Shown here piece by piece: positions 19,211 to 28,897 of a DNA stretch of 47,681 nt; positions within the stretch are counted from its first letter, which is position 1; each line of letters opens with the position of its first letter. Both the position numbers and the translations under genes were made by a program. The DNA is from Thermoguttaceae bacterium. GTDB taxonomy: Bacteria; Planctomycetota; Planctomycetia; Pirellulales; Thermoguttaceae. Under the pieces are notes generated by a model. The model had not been told where the DNA came from. It did not search any database and saw only the letters and a program-made list of their open reading frames with translations. The stretch is from contig JANXAQ010000138.1 of assembly GCA_025062105.1 (NCBI GenBank), positions 1 to 47,681 on the forward strand, in the 5' to 3' direction.

Positions 19211-19420
19211 AAGGCCGAGGCTAGATGGCAGAGGTCGATAGAGAGGGTAGGGTGCGGTGGGGAGGAGTACCGTTTGTCCGATGGTGCTCCATCCTGAAGG
19301 CTAGATGTCTGCGTGCGCAGGAACCACAAAAGCAATGGCAGGAATGACAAAAGAGGACAAAAAGAATGCCTGTCTTTATACAAAAATCCAAGGTCTTGAG
19401 ATAACCGGAACGAGTTCACT
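19211..19420. other. 210-bp gap inside the locus
   Basis: It contains a short hairpin (gtctgcgtgcgcaggaac) and the phrase gcaatggcaggaatgac, similar to dispersed CATTCC-type repeats. I see no gene. An internal promoter is possible but not identifiable. Confidence 0.35.
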
Positions 19421-21724
19421 ATGAGCAGTTTTTTATATCCAGGAGCGTGGGTCGGTGCGGTAGCGGCGGCAGTCCTTATTGCCGTGCCGATCATCATCCA
19501 TCTTATCAATATGATGCGGCATCGCCGGATCGAGTGGGCGGCGATGGAGTTTTTGCTAATTAGCCAAAAGAAAAACCGCACATGGATTATCTTGAAGCAA
19601 CTGTTGCTGTTGTTGATGCGGATGGCGGCCGTGGCTGCTGTGGTCTTTTTAGTGCCGCATCCGAGGCTGCAAAGCGAGTTGGGCCGACTGCTGGGCAGTG
19701 TGAAAACCCATCATCTGATCTTATTGGACGATAGCTATTCCATGTCGGACCGAGGAGCAGCGGCCAGCGCGTTTGAAAAAGCAAAGGAGGTGGTGTATCG
19801 GATAGCTGAGGCGGCCATGGCTCAGCCTACTCCTCAAGAAGTTACGTTGCTCCGATTTTCCCAGGCGGAGCGTGCTGGAAACCGCCAACCCGACCTCCTG
19901 CAGGTGCCGGTGGATACGCAGTTTCTCCAGCAAGTCAAAGACAAGATCGGTCCGGTGGAGGTTTCGCAGACGGCCGTAGGGCCATTGCCTGCTCTAAAGG
20001 CCGTCAGCCAATTGTTGGGCGAGGAAGAACAGAGTGGTACCTTGATGGTTTATCTGGTTTCAGATTTTCGGACCAAGGAGTGGGCAGCCCCGACGGACAT
20101 CAAAGAGGAACTGCTCCGTTTGCAACAACGAGGCGCCCGCATTTTCCTTATCCAATGCGTGGAGAGGATGCATGATAATTTGACCATTACCTCCTTAGCC
20201 CCCCTGCCGGGTGTTCGCGCTGTAGGTGCGGAAATCTTCATGGAACTGGCAGTGACCAACTACGGCACTAGCCCACGACAGAATGTGTCCGTGTTTGTAG
20301 AAGGCGAGGATATGAATCGCCAGACTAGGACCATTGCTAAGATCGCTCCTGGTCAGACAGTGCGGGAACGAGTGGCCCTACGGTTCGAAAAGCCCGGCCA
20401 ACACGCTATTACCGCCCGTTTAGAGCCAGACCCAGTGGGAGCAGATAATTATCGATATGCCGTGCTGGATGTGCCCAGGGGGGTGCCGGTGTTAATTATC
20501 GACGGCGATCCGGCCGCCAGCGAAGGCCGTTTTATTGCCCTAGCTTTAGAGTCCGACCAACTGGCTCGTACCGGTATCTCCCCGCAAATTGAACAACCTA
20601 GGTTCCTAAGCCTCCGGCCAGCCGAAGAGCTATCCAAGTTCCATGCGATCTATTTAGTCAATATCGAGCGACTAGATAGCTCGGCTATTGACACTCTGGA
20701 AAAATATGTGAAGGCTGGCGGTGGGCTCATCTTTTTCCTGGGCCCGCTGTGGCGAACCAAGTTCATCAATGAGGAATTGTACAAAGATGGGCAAGGGCTG
20801 TTTCCGATGCCAGTGGCCTCGCCGACGTTGCTACGAGTCGATTATCTGCAACGGGTCCCGGATATTGAGGTGGTCGATCCTCAGGATCCGATTCTAGGTA
20901 TCTTAGCTAATGAGCGATATCGGTTTTTCCAATCGGTGATTGTGGAACAGTATTTTGCTACGCCGAAAGATTGGAAGCCTGCGGCCGAATCGGGCGTGCA
21001 GATTCGTGCTCGGCTACGCAACGGCGCTCCGCTGGTGGTGGAAAAGAGCTACGGGAAAGGCAAGGTGATTGCCTTTACCACAACGGCCGCCCCATTGTGG
21101 AATAACTGGGCCAAAGATCCCAGTTTTGTGATCACCCTGCTGCAGCTGCAGGCCTATCTAGGCCATCAACCCACCGGCGACGAAAGTCGCCAGGTAGGCA
21201 GCCCACTGGAGGTGGTCGTGGCCTTGGCCCCGGAAAGCTCCGAAGGTTCGGAAAACTCTGCGTCTGAGCAGCCGAAGCAGCCGCAGAAAGCCAAACAGCT
21301 CAAACCCCAAGTGCGGATCATTCCGCCCGGTGGTTCCGAAGGCCTACCGCAGATCCTTGAGGCCGTCGAAAGACCTGATCGTACGGTGGGGGCTACTTTC
21401 CTAGATACCTTCCGGCAAGGGATCTATCGGGTAGAGGTTTCCCGGGTTGGTCTTTCCCCCGAAACCCACTTGTATGCATATAACGTCGATCCGGCCGAAG
21501 GCGACCTGAAATTGGTCAGCCGGGAACAACTGGTCACTCTTTTAGAACCCATTCAGTTTACTTACAGCCAGGCCGACGTCTTCCAATATCAGGCCGAGGA
21601 AACGGGTACGAACTTATTCCAAGTGCTGCTGTATGGATTGATCGTGCTGTTGGTGGTGGAACAGTTGTTGGCCTATTCGGCAAGTTATCATCCTGCCAAG
21701 TCCCCTGCGACAGCGAAAGACTAA
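19421..21724 (+). CDS. BatA-like membrane protein with vWA and GATase-like domains
   Basis: 767 residues. The N-terminus is the BatA module: two membrane helices around a conserved cytoplasmic loop (IIIHLINMMRHRRIEWAAME, then LLLLLMRMAAVAAVVFLV). A vWA domain follows with intact D-x-S-x-S (Asp103, Ser105, Ser107; LLDDSYSMSD). Next is an Ig-like CARDB-type section (about 265-355), then a GATase-1-like Rossmann segment (VLIIDGDPAASEGRF ... YVKAGGGLIFFLGP) and a final membrane helix near 745 (LYGLIVLLVVEQLLAY). It should sit in the inner membrane with most of its mass outside. It follows DUF58 after a 210-bp gap and precedes another vWA gene by five bases. Confidence 0.9.
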   Translation: MSSFLYPGAWVGAVAAAVLIAVPIIIHLINMMRHRRIEWAAMEFLLISQKKNRTWIILKQLLLLLMRMAAVAAVVFLVPHPRLQSELGRLLGSVKTHHLILLDDSYSMSDRGAAASAFEKAKEVVYRIAEAAMAQPTPQEVTLLRFSQAERAGNRQPDLLQVPVDTQFLQQVKDKIGPVEVSQTAVGPLPALKAVSQLLGEEEQSGTLMVYLVSDFRTKEWAAPTDIKEELLRLQQRGARIFLIQCVERMHDNLTITSLAPLPGVRAVGAEIFMELAVTNYGTSPRQNVSVFVEGEDMNRQTRTIAKIAPGQTVRERVALRFEKPGQHAITARLEPDPVGADNYRYAVLDVPRGVPVLIIDGDPAASEGRFIALALESDQLARTGISPQIEQPRFLSLRPAEELSKFHAIYLVNIERLDSSAIDTLEKYVKAGGGLIFFLGPLWRTKFINEELYKDGQGLFPMPVASPTLLRVDYLQRVPDIEVVDPQDPILGILANERYRFFQSVIVEQYFATPKDWKPAAESGVQIRARLRNGAPLVVEKSYGKGKVIAFTTTAAPLWNNWAKDPSFVITLLQLQAYLGHQPTGDESRQVGSPLEVVVALAPESSEGSENSASEQPKQPQKAKQLKPQVRIIPPGGSEGLPQILEAVERPDRTVGATFLDTFRQGIYRVEVSRVGLSPETHLYAYNVDPAEGDLKLVSREQLVTLLEPIQFTYSQADVFQYQAEETGTNLFQVLLYGLIVLLVVEQLLAYSASYHPAKSPATAKD

Positions 21725-21729
21725 CTGCG

Positions 21730-24318
21730 ATGAAGAGATTCCTTTGGCAGAAACTGATATTAGCGAATCTGCTGCTAGGGCTATGGTCGAGTCCTTTGTG
21801 GGCCCAGCAGGAGGCGACACGCATCCATTTTGAATGGGGCCGCATCCAATCCAATGCCGATTGGATCCTGCCGGTGGCGGCATGTGTGCTGTTTTTGCTG
21901 TATGTGCGGCTGATGTATCAGAAGGATAGCCAGGAGCTACCCGGCTGGCTAGGCTGGCTGCTGACGGCTTTCCGTTCCATCGTGTTTTTGGCCCTATTGA
22001 TCCTGTATTTGGATCCTACCTGGCGGACGGAACGGGAGCTGGTGCATCCATCCCGAGTGGCTTTACTGGTCGATACGAGTTTGAGTATGGCCACTACGGA
22101 TGTCAACCTGCCGGGTACGAGTCTGACGGCAAGCCGATCGCAATTGGTGCAGTACGGCTTGGAACAAACTCCCCTGCTGGAGCAACTCCGTCGTACGCAT
22201 CAGGTGAGCATTTGGCGATTTGATCAGGAGGTGAAGCGGTTGCTGGAATTGGACCGGTTGGGCAAGTCGGGTTCCAAGGAACCATCCGACGATCAACTGG
22301 GCACCGATCAGTCGGCTTCCTCCGGCCAGGAGCCTAGTAGCTCGGAGAATCCGGCACAAGCCAACGGCTCTCCGGAAGCCTCGCGCATCGCTTGGGATCA
22401 ACTGCTACGGCCCGTAGGCCAAGAGACGCATTTGGGCACCGCGCTGCGCCAGGTGCTGATCGAGGAACGGGCTATGCCATTGGCCGGCGTCATCCTCATT
22501 AGCGACGGGGGGCATAATGCGGGACCGGCACCGGAGACCGCTTTACCGCTTGCCCAGGAAGCCAAAGTGCCGATTTTCGCCATCGGCATCGGCTCCGATA
22601 AAAAACCCTCCAATGTGCGAGTGGTGGACCTTTTGGCCCCGGCCCGAGCCTATCCAGGCGATCGGCTGACGATCACTGCCTACCTGCAAGCCGAGCAATT
22701 TGCAAAGCGGGAGGTTGTCGTGGAGCTATTGGCCCGGCAGGCCACAGCCGGAGGTATGAAGGCCATGGGCACCGGCCAACGGGAAGATTCCCAACGGGTA
22801 ATCTTGGGCGCCGATGGAGAAATGACGCCCGTAAAGTTCGAAATCCCCACCCCAGAGCCGGGACGTCGGATCTACTGTGTCCGAGTGCAGCCTCCGGCCG
22901 GCGACACCGATGCGACCGATAATTTCCGCGAAGCGGAGGTAGAAATCGTTGAGCGGAAAAATAAAGTCCTTCTCGTAGCTGGCGGCCCCACCCGAGAGTA
23001 CCAATTCCTCCGAAACCTCCTTTATCGCGATAAATCGACTATGGTAGATATCTATCTGCAAACCGGCCAACCGGGCATCTCTCAAGAGGCAAATCAGATT
23101 TTGGACGATTTTCCTATCCTTCGCCAAGAGCTTTATCAGTATGATTGCATCGTGGCCTTTGACCCGGATTGGAACAAGATCGGTCCCCAGGGGGCGGAGG
23201 TGTTGGAAAGTTGGGTGGCCGAGCAGGGCGGCGGCCTGATTCTGGTGGCCGGCCCTGTCCACATGGGTGAGGCGGTCGGTGGTTGGATCGAAAACCCCCA
23301 GCTAGCAAAAATCCGTTCCCTATATCCGGTCGAATTCCATCGGCAATTGTCCATCAGTTCCCCAACGGAGTATGCTTCGGAACAACCCTGGCCGCTGGAA
23401 TTTACCCGAGCGGGTCTAGAAGCCCAGTATCTATGGCTGGAGGAGAGTGCTTCGGCCAGCCAAAGTGCTTGGCAAAGGTTTCCTGGTGTCTATAGCTTCT
23501 TCCCGGTTCGAGGCGTGAAACCGGGGGCCACGGTGTTGGCGCGGTTTTCCGATCCGCGGTCCGGCCAAGGCGGAGAAGGAGCGCCATATTTTGTGACCCA
23601 GTTTTATGGCTCCGGCCGGGTCTTTTACATGGGCAGCGGCGAAATGTGGCGCCTGCGAGCTGTGGAAGAGAAATACTTTGAGATCTTTTATACGAAATTG
23701 ATCCGGCACGTGTCTCAGGGCCGGCTGCTGCGAGGTTCACCTCGGGGGGTACTGTTGGTCGGCCAAGAACAATACCAACTGGGCAATATCGTCGAGGTCC
23801 GCGCTCAACTGACCAACGCTCAGATGCAGCCGTTGGAAGCACCCTCGGTCCAAGCCCAACTGCTGCATGTGGAGACAGGTTCCGTCCAGAATCTGACGTT
23901 GATAGCGGATTCCTCCCGGCCTGGCATGTTTGCCGGCCAGTTTACTCCCACCGAAGAAGGCACCTATAGGGTGGAATTGCTCGTGCCCGACAGTGCCGAC
24001 GAACGTCTGGTGCAGACTATCCGCGTCCGAATGCCTAAATTGGAAAGCCAAACTCCTCAGCGGCGCGACGATCTGCTAAGCCGACTGACTCAAGGCGTCG
24101 AAGGCGGACAGTACTATTTGAGCTTCGAGGAAGCCCTGCAGGGTACGGCAGGTAAGCCCTCCCTGCTTTCCCTGCTCCAAGATAAAACCCGTACCACAGT
24201 ACTCCTAGATGCCCCCAACCGACCTCAAAAAGAACAGTGGCTCCAGGTGATTTTGGCTGTCCTATGTGGCTGCCTGTTTTTGGAATGGACTATCCGCCGA
24301 TTAGTGCGGCTGGCATAA
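21730..24318 (+). CDS. Large vWA / GATase-like membrane protein
   Basis: 862 residues. After a signal sequence and two membrane helices (about 48-60 and 75-95) comes a vWA domain with MIDAS residues Asp115, Ser117 and Ser119 (LVDTSLSMAT). It is interrupted by a Ser/Glu-rich linker (about 180-215). Residues of about 410-540 form a GATase-like fold (KVLLVAGGPTREYQFLR, WVAEQGGGLILVAGP) without an obvious catalytic Cys triad. A beta-rich portion and a last helix (LAVLCGCLFLEWTIRRLV) follow. Its gene starts five bases after the BatA-like gene, so the two are co-translated and probably form a complex. Confidence 0.88.
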   Translation: MKRFLWQKLILANLLLGLWSSPLWAQQEATRIHFEWGRIQSNADWILPVAACVLFLLYVRLMYQKDSQELPGWLGWLLTAFRSIVFLALLILYLDPTWRTERELVHPSRVALLVDTSLSMATTDVNLPGTSLTASRSQLVQYGLEQTPLLEQLRRTHQVSIWRFDQEVKRLLELDRLGKSGSKEPSDDQLGTDQSASSGQEPSSSENPAQANGSPEASRIAWDQLLRPVGQETHLGTALRQVLIEERAMPLAGVILISDGGHNAGPAPETALPLAQEAKVPIFAIGIGSDKKPSNVRVVDLLAPARAYPGDRLTITAYLQAEQFAKREVVVELLARQATAGGMKAMGTGQREDSQRVILGADGEMTPVKFEIPTPEPGRRIYCVRVQPPAGDTDATDNFREAEVEIVERKNKVLLVAGGPTREYQFLRNLLYRDKSTMVDIYLQTGQPGISQEANQILDDFPILRQELYQYDCIVAFDPDWNKIGPQGAEVLESWVAEQGGGLILVAGPVHMGEAVGGWIENPQLAKIRSLYPVEFHRQLSISSPTEYASEQPWPLEFTRAGLEAQYLWLEESASASQSAWQRFPGVYSFFPVRGVKPGATVLARFSDPRSGQGGEGAPYFVTQFYGSGRVFYMGSGEMWRLRAVEEKYFEIFYTKLIRHVSQGRLLRGSPRGVLLVGQEQYQLGNIVEVRAQLTNAQMQPLEAPSVQAQLLHVETGSVQNLTLIADSSRPGMFAGQFTPTEEGTYRVELLVPDSADERLVQTIRVRMPKLESQTPQRRDDLLSRLTQGVEGGQYYLSFEEALQGTAGKPSLLSLLQDKTRTTVLLDAPNRPQKEQWLQVILAVLCGCLFLEWTIRRLVRLA

Positions 24319-24438
24319 AACTTCCCTGGATCCTTTGGCAACAAAGGTCCATCGAAACCGATACCGATCATTTCGAATGGTACGAGTTCCCAAAGAACTT
24401 GAATCCCAGGTCTTTTTAAGATTGTACACTGAGCAGAT

Positions 24439-27012
24439 ATGGCAACCTTACAAGAACGTGCAACCAACGGCATTCCCCTGACAATCCAGGAGCGGCTTCG
24501 TCGGCTCCGATGGTGGATTCGCGCTTATGTAAGTTGGGAAGGCCTGATGGCCGCTTTGGTCTGGATGGGCGTGGCCTTTTGGGCTAGTCTGGTGCTGGAC
24601 TGGTTTTTTGAACCAGCTCGGCCGGTGCGGATCTTTATGTGGCTAGTGGCAGCCAGCGGATTGGCCTGGATCCTTTTCTGGCAGGTGCTCCGTCGGCTGG
24701 TGGTCCGGTTTACCGAGGCCAATTTGGCCATGCTTTTGGAGCGGCGGTTCCCCGAACTGAATGAAACGCTCTTGACCACCGTAGAGGTGGCAGCTCGGCC
24801 GGAACGGGCCCGGCATTTTAACCCTCAAATGCTTGACCTGGCTTGTCGGGAGGCGGAAACCCGGATACAGCCGCTGCGACTTCGAGAGGTGTTTAATTTC
24901 AGGCCTCTTTATAAAGCGACTACCGCCGCCCTGTTGCTAGCCTTGAGTATTGGGGTGTGGATGAGTCTGTATCCGGAAGCTTTTGCCATCTGGTGCGATC
25001 GGATGTTGGCCTTTTCGGATCGCCTCTGGCCGCGACGCACCGTATTGCTTGTCGATGGCTTTGACAAACCGGTCAAGGTAGGCCGGGGCGCCGACTTAGA
25101 GGTGATTGCTCGGGTCGATCTGGAAAAATCCCAACTGGTCCCTTCAGCGGTCTATATCCGGGGCCGCACAGAAGAAGGCGCCCGGATCCGTGCTACGATG
25201 AATCGGATCGGCAACGCCCAGCCCGGTAAAGATAAATACCAACTGTATGCCTATACCTTCCAAGGTATCTTGTGGGATATCCAGTTTGATCTGCATGGCG
25301 GCGATGCCTGGATCGAGGGGCTGCAGATCGATGTAGTGGATAACCCTACTCTGTCCGATCTTACGGTAGAATGCGAATATCCTGCCTACATGGCTCGATC
25401 CCCGCAGCGGATGAACGTCATTGGCCTGATGCAAATCCCACAGGGAACGAAAGTAACCATTCATGCCACAGCCAACAAAGACCTTCAGACCGTCCAGATC
25501 CATTCCCTGCAGGAGCCTAATCGTCCCCCGGTGCTGCTTGATTACCAGCAACATAAGCAGTATTGGCTGGACCGACAACATTTCCGATACCTGATTGAAC
25601 GTTTGGAAGAAGATACGATACTTTTGTTTACTCTTCTGGATACCGATGGCATTCGGAGCCGGGAACCGGTCCGGTTGAGCCTAGCTGCCAAACCTGACGA
25701 AAAACCCCAGTTGGAAGTTCGACTGCGCGGGATCGGCCAAGCCATTACCCCCCAGGCCAGAATACCAGCAATCGGCCGAATAACCGACGATTACGGTCTA
25801 GGGCGTATCTGGTGGGAATACACCATCCAGAAGCCGGAAAAATCGCCTCAATCTCAGCCGAAGACGCCACCAGAAAACACAGCTGCTAAATCTCCTCCGG
25901 AAAGTAAATCTGCCCCTGACGAAAAAGGTAGCGACACCGAAAAGACAGATCAAGTGTCAATCGCTTCCCTGGATACGCTACGTCTGGACTATAGCCTGAA
26001 CACGGCTCTTGAGGTAAGCGACTTGGACGTTCTGCCAGGGCAGAAATTGCTTTTGGCTATTAAAGCGGCTGACCGCTGCGATCGGCATGGCGCTCCCAAC
26101 GTGGCTTCCAGCGATCGATGGGTGCTCGACGTCGTTACCCCTGACCAACTCCGGTTGATGCTCGAAGCCCGAGAGCTGACTCTTCGGCAGCGTTTTGAAG
26201 TGGTCATTCGTGAGGTAGAGGAAGTCCGAGAACTTTTGACCCGAATGGAGTTCCCTTCTTCCGCACCCAAAGGGCAACCCAAACCAGCTGCTACCGGTGC
26301 CTTGTCGGCACCAAACGCTTGGTCGTTTGTCCAGTTGCTGGCTGAACCACCCTCCTCGGAACCCCCGTCAAAACCACTCTCTAGTCCCTCTTCGGCCGCA
26401 TCGCCTCAGGACAATTTGCAGAAGCCGACTCCAGACGAAAAATCTTCGGGGGCTGCCTCGCCTTCCGAAGCAAAAACTCCTCGCACTCCGTCCGAAGGTC
26501 TGGAACCAGGCGAAGAACCTACATCGGCCGAACCTCTCAGTCCGGAACTGCTGCGCAACCGAGCTTTGCTCACCGTCCAACGCACACAAAATACCATTAT
26601 CAAAGACCGAAACGACTTACTCGATCTTGCGGAGGCCTTCGAGCAAATCCTTGAAGAAATGATCAATAACCGAATTGACAGCGAGCGGATGCGACGTCGG
26701 CTCAAAGAAGGCATTGCCGACCCCTTGCGCCAAGTGGCCGATGAGCTGATGCCCCGGGTAGAACAACACCTCTACAATTTGCAAAAGAATTTAGATCAGC
26801 CGGAAGAGGGGCCCCGATACCGATTTCTGGCCGTTCAGCAACTGGACGCTATCCTGGTCCAACTGCAAGAAATCCTCCGTCAGATGATCGAACTAGAAAC
26901 GTTCAACGAAGTACTAGCTACCCTGCGTACCATCATCGAACAGCAAGAAAAACTCCATCAAGAAACCCAACAGTATCACAAAGAACGACTCCGAAAACTC
27001 CTGCAGGAATAA
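24439..27012 (+). CDS. Membrane-anchored coiled-coil protein of the MoxR locus
   Basis: 857 residues, no confident family, though the topology resembles DUF4175-type planctomycete proteins. Two N-terminal transmembrane helices (about 35-57 and 68-88) and a third at about 160-180 are followed by a large beta-rich extracytoplasmic part. Then come two Pro/Ser/Glu-rich linkers (about 460-510 and 620-690). The C-terminal 170 residues are a long coiled coil (many Gln, Glu, Leu heptads, ending LIEQQEKLHQETQQYHKERL). The helical C-terminus resembles that of the next gene product, suggesting coiled-coil pairing. Confidence 0.75.
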   Translation: MATLQERATNGIPLTIQERLRRLRWWIRAYVSWEGLMAALVWMGVAFWASLVLDWFFEPARPVRIFMWLVAASGLAWILFWQVLRRLVVRFTEANLAMLLERRFPELNETLLTTVEVAARPERARHFNPQMLDLACREAETRIQPLRLREVFNFRPLYKATTAALLLALSIGVWMSLYPEAFAIWCDRMLAFSDRLWPRRTVLLVDGFDKPVKVGRGADLEVIARVDLEKSQLVPSAVYIRGRTEEGARIRATMNRIGNAQPGKDKYQLYAYTFQGILWDIQFDLHGGDAWIEGLQIDVVDNPTLSDLTVECEYPAYMARSPQRMNVIGLMQIPQGTKVTIHATANKDLQTVQIHSLQEPNRPPVLLDYQQHKQYWLDRQHFRYLIERLEEDTILLFTLLDTDGIRSREPVRLSLAAKPDEKPQLEVRLRGIGQAITPQARIPAIGRITDDYGLGRIWWEYTIQKPEKSPQSQPKTPPENTAAKSPPESKSAPDEKGSDTEKTDQVSIASLDTLRLDYSLNTALEVSDLDVLPGQKLLLAIKAADRCDRHGAPNVASSDRWVLDVVTPDQLRLMLEARELTLRQRFEVVIREVEEVRELLTRMEFPSSAPKGQPKPAATGALSAPNAWSFVQLLAEPPSSEPPSKPLSSPSSAASPQDNLQKPTPDEKSSGAASPSEAKTPRTPSEGLEPGEEPTSAEPLSPELLRNRALLTVQRTQNTIIKDRNDLLDLAEAFEQILEEMINNRIDSERMRRRLKEGIADPLRQVADELMPRVEQHLYNLQKNLDQPEEGPRYRFLAVQQLDAILVQLQEILRQMIELETFNEVLATLRTIIEQQEKLHQETQQYHKERLRKLLQE

Positions 27013-27083
27013 AATAATAATAGGAATAATAAAAGCAGCAAAAGACCAGATCTATTCTTAAAGTATGAGGAGGAGGATGTGTC
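27013..27083 (+). promoter_or_regulatory. AT-rich leader with strong Shine-Dalgarno site
   Basis: The 71-bp spacer is very AT-rich (aaaataataataggaataat) for this genome. It ends in gaggaggaggatgtgtc just before ATG 27084. An internal promoter and strong translation are plausible. Confidence 0.4.
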
Positions 27084-28895
27084 ATGAGAGGAAGTAGGCT
27101 AAGGTGGCACATAGTATTTGTGGTTGCCGGACTAGTGGCCTGGAGCAGTTCTTGGTTATTTGCGCAAATCACTCAGCCCAACAAAGACAAAGATCGATCC
27201 GCTGTGGAGGACAAACAGGCTTCTGCGGCTACACCGGCGGAGCCATCCAAATCAGACCGGCCGGCAGAAAAACTCTCGGCAGAGCAGCAGGCATTAGCTG
27301 AGCGGTATCGTCGGCTTGAACAGGTGCTTCTCCGCTTGGCCGAGCTGACAGCCTCCCAGGATCCACGTCGGGCAGCCCTCCTGCGACGAGCCGTTCAAAT
27401 GAGCAACGAAGAACTCATCAACGTGCAATTTGAACGGCTTGTCCAACTACTCAGAGAGGAAAAACTGGCCGACGCCCTCGAAAACCAAAAAGAGCTGAAA
27501 GCCGACCTGTTGGCCCTGCTGGAATTGCTTCTGGCCGACAGTCCGGATCGCCGCTCCTCAGAAATCGCTCGCTATCAGGAGTACCTTCGGGAGATCAATC
27601 GGCTGATTAAGACCCAGTCGGGCATTCAAGGACGAACCGCCGGCGGTGGTCCCATGGGTCGATTGGCCGAGGAACAAAAAGAAGTAGGCCGACAAACTGG
27701 CGACCTGGCCCGCCGCATCCAACAAAATGAAGAAGCCGGACGCACCGGCCAAGGCCAACCCGGCAGCGGTCAACCAGGAGCCGGCCGGCAAGGAAGTGGT
27801 CAACAAGGCGGTGGTCAGCAAGGTGGCGGCCAACAAGGTGGCGGCCAGCAGGGTGGCGGTCAACAAGGCGGCGGTCAGCAGGGCGGTGGTCAGCAAGGTG
27901 GCGGCCAGCAAGGTGGTGGCCAGCAGGGCGGTGGTCAGCAGGGCGGCGGCCAACAAGGTGGCGGCCAACAAGGCGGTGGCCAACAGGGCGGCGGCCAACA
28001 GGGTGGCGGTCAACAAGGTGGTGGCCAGCAAGGTGGTGGCCAACAGGGTGGGCCACAACAACCTCAGCAGCAAGATCACCCGGTCCGCCGCCGCTTGGAA
28101 GAAGCTGAACGCCGTATGCGCGAAGCCGAAGACCGGCTCCGAAAAGCCCAACGTGAAGGAGCCGTCCAGGAGCAAGAAAAGGCCCTGGAAGAACTTCGAC
28201 AAGCCAAGAAAGAGCTAGAGGAAATCCTCCGACAACTTCGGGAAGAAGAGATCCGTCGGCTTTTGGCCGTGTTGGAAGCCCGCTTCAAGAGAATGCTCCA
28301 GATGCAGCGGGAAGTGTACGAAGGAACGGTTCGACTAGATAAGGTGCCCGAATGGGAACGCAGCTACAGCCATGAGATCGAAGCCAGCCGGCTTGCCAGT
28401 AAAGAATTGGAAATCGTCCTGGAAGCCGACAAGGCGTTGGCTTTGTTGAAGGAAGACGGCACGGCCATTGCTTTCATCGAAGCAACTACCCAAGTTCGTG
28501 AGGACATGCAGCAGGTGGCCGACCGTTTGGCCCAGGCAAAGGTCAATCAGATTACCCAGCAGATTGAGCTGGATATCATCGCCGCTCTGGAGGAGATGAT
28601 CGAAGCCCTCCAAAAGGCTCAGAAGGATCGGCAACAACAGGGACAGCAAGGTCAACAAGGCCAACAAGGTCAACAGCAGCAGGATCCGAGCTTGGTGGAT
28701 CTCATAGCCGAACTGAAAATGATCCGGGCCATGCAACTGCGCGTCAACAACCGAACCGAACGGTATCGTCGGCTGGTACAAGGCGATCAGTCCACCGAAA
28801 TCCCGGAACTGCAAGCCGCCTTGAAAAAATTGGCCGAGCAGGAACAACGCATCCATAAAATCACCCGAGACATCGAAACAGGGAGGAACCGGTAG
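27084..28895 (+). CDS. Secreted coiled-coil protein with GGGQQ repeat array
   Basis: 603 residues. A signal peptide (about 1-28, ending LFAQ) precedes a helical coiled coil (about 60-210). Residues 237-326 consist of 18 five-residue units: a GSGQQ, sixteen perfect GGGQQ and a GGPQQ. A second, very regular coiled coil (about 335-540) holds REAEDRLRKAQ- and KELEEILRQLREEE-type heptads. A smaller QQGQQG tract near 515-535 is followed by a helical tail. The overall shape would be two rods joined by a flexible Gly/Gln linker. Its function is unknown. It is tightly linked to the next gene (2-bp gap). Confidence 0.85.
   Translation: MRGSRLRWHIVFVVAGLVAWSSSWLFAQITQPNKDKDRSAVEDKQASAATPAEPSKSDRPAEKLSAEQQALAERYRRLEQVLLRLAELTASQDPRRAALLRRAVQMSNEELINVQFERLVQLLREEKLADALENQKELKADLLALLELLLADSPDRRSSEIARYQEYLREINRLIKTQSGIQGRTAGGGPMGRLAEEQKEVGRQTGDLARRIQQNEEAGRTGQGQPGSGQPGAGRQGSGQQGGGQQGGGQQGGGQQGGGQQGGGQQGGGQQGGGQQGGGQQGGGQQGGGQQGGGQQGGGQQGGGQQGGGQQGGGQQGGGQQGGPQQPQQQDHPVRRRLEEAERRMREAEDRLRKAQREGAVQEQEKALEELRQAKKELEEILRQLREEEIRRLLAVLEARFKRMLQMQREVYEGTVRLDKVPEWERSYSHEIEASRLASKELEIVLEADKALALLKEDGTAIAFIEATTQVREDMQQVADRLAQAKVNQITQQIELDIIAALEEMIEALQKAQKDRQQQGQQGQQGQQGQQQQDPSLVDLIAELKMIRAMQLRVNNRTERYRRLVQGDQSTEIPELQAALKKLAEQEQRIHKITRDIETGRNR
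27792..28061 (+). repeat. 15-bp tandem repeat encoding GGGQQ (18 units)
   Basis: Eighteen in-register 15-base units. Sixteen (27807-28046) encode GGGQQ exactly. Almost all differences are at third codon positions (GGT/GGC, CAA/CAG), so the DNA has diverged while the peptide was kept. Confidence 0.95.
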
Positions 28896-28897
28896 CT

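Noticed and set aside
27558-28202. Long open frames on both strands opposite and within the GGGQQ repeat array (Leu/Ala/Thr-rich or His/Arg-rich)
   Set aside because: They are shadows of the 15-bp periodic repeat and have no start context or family features.
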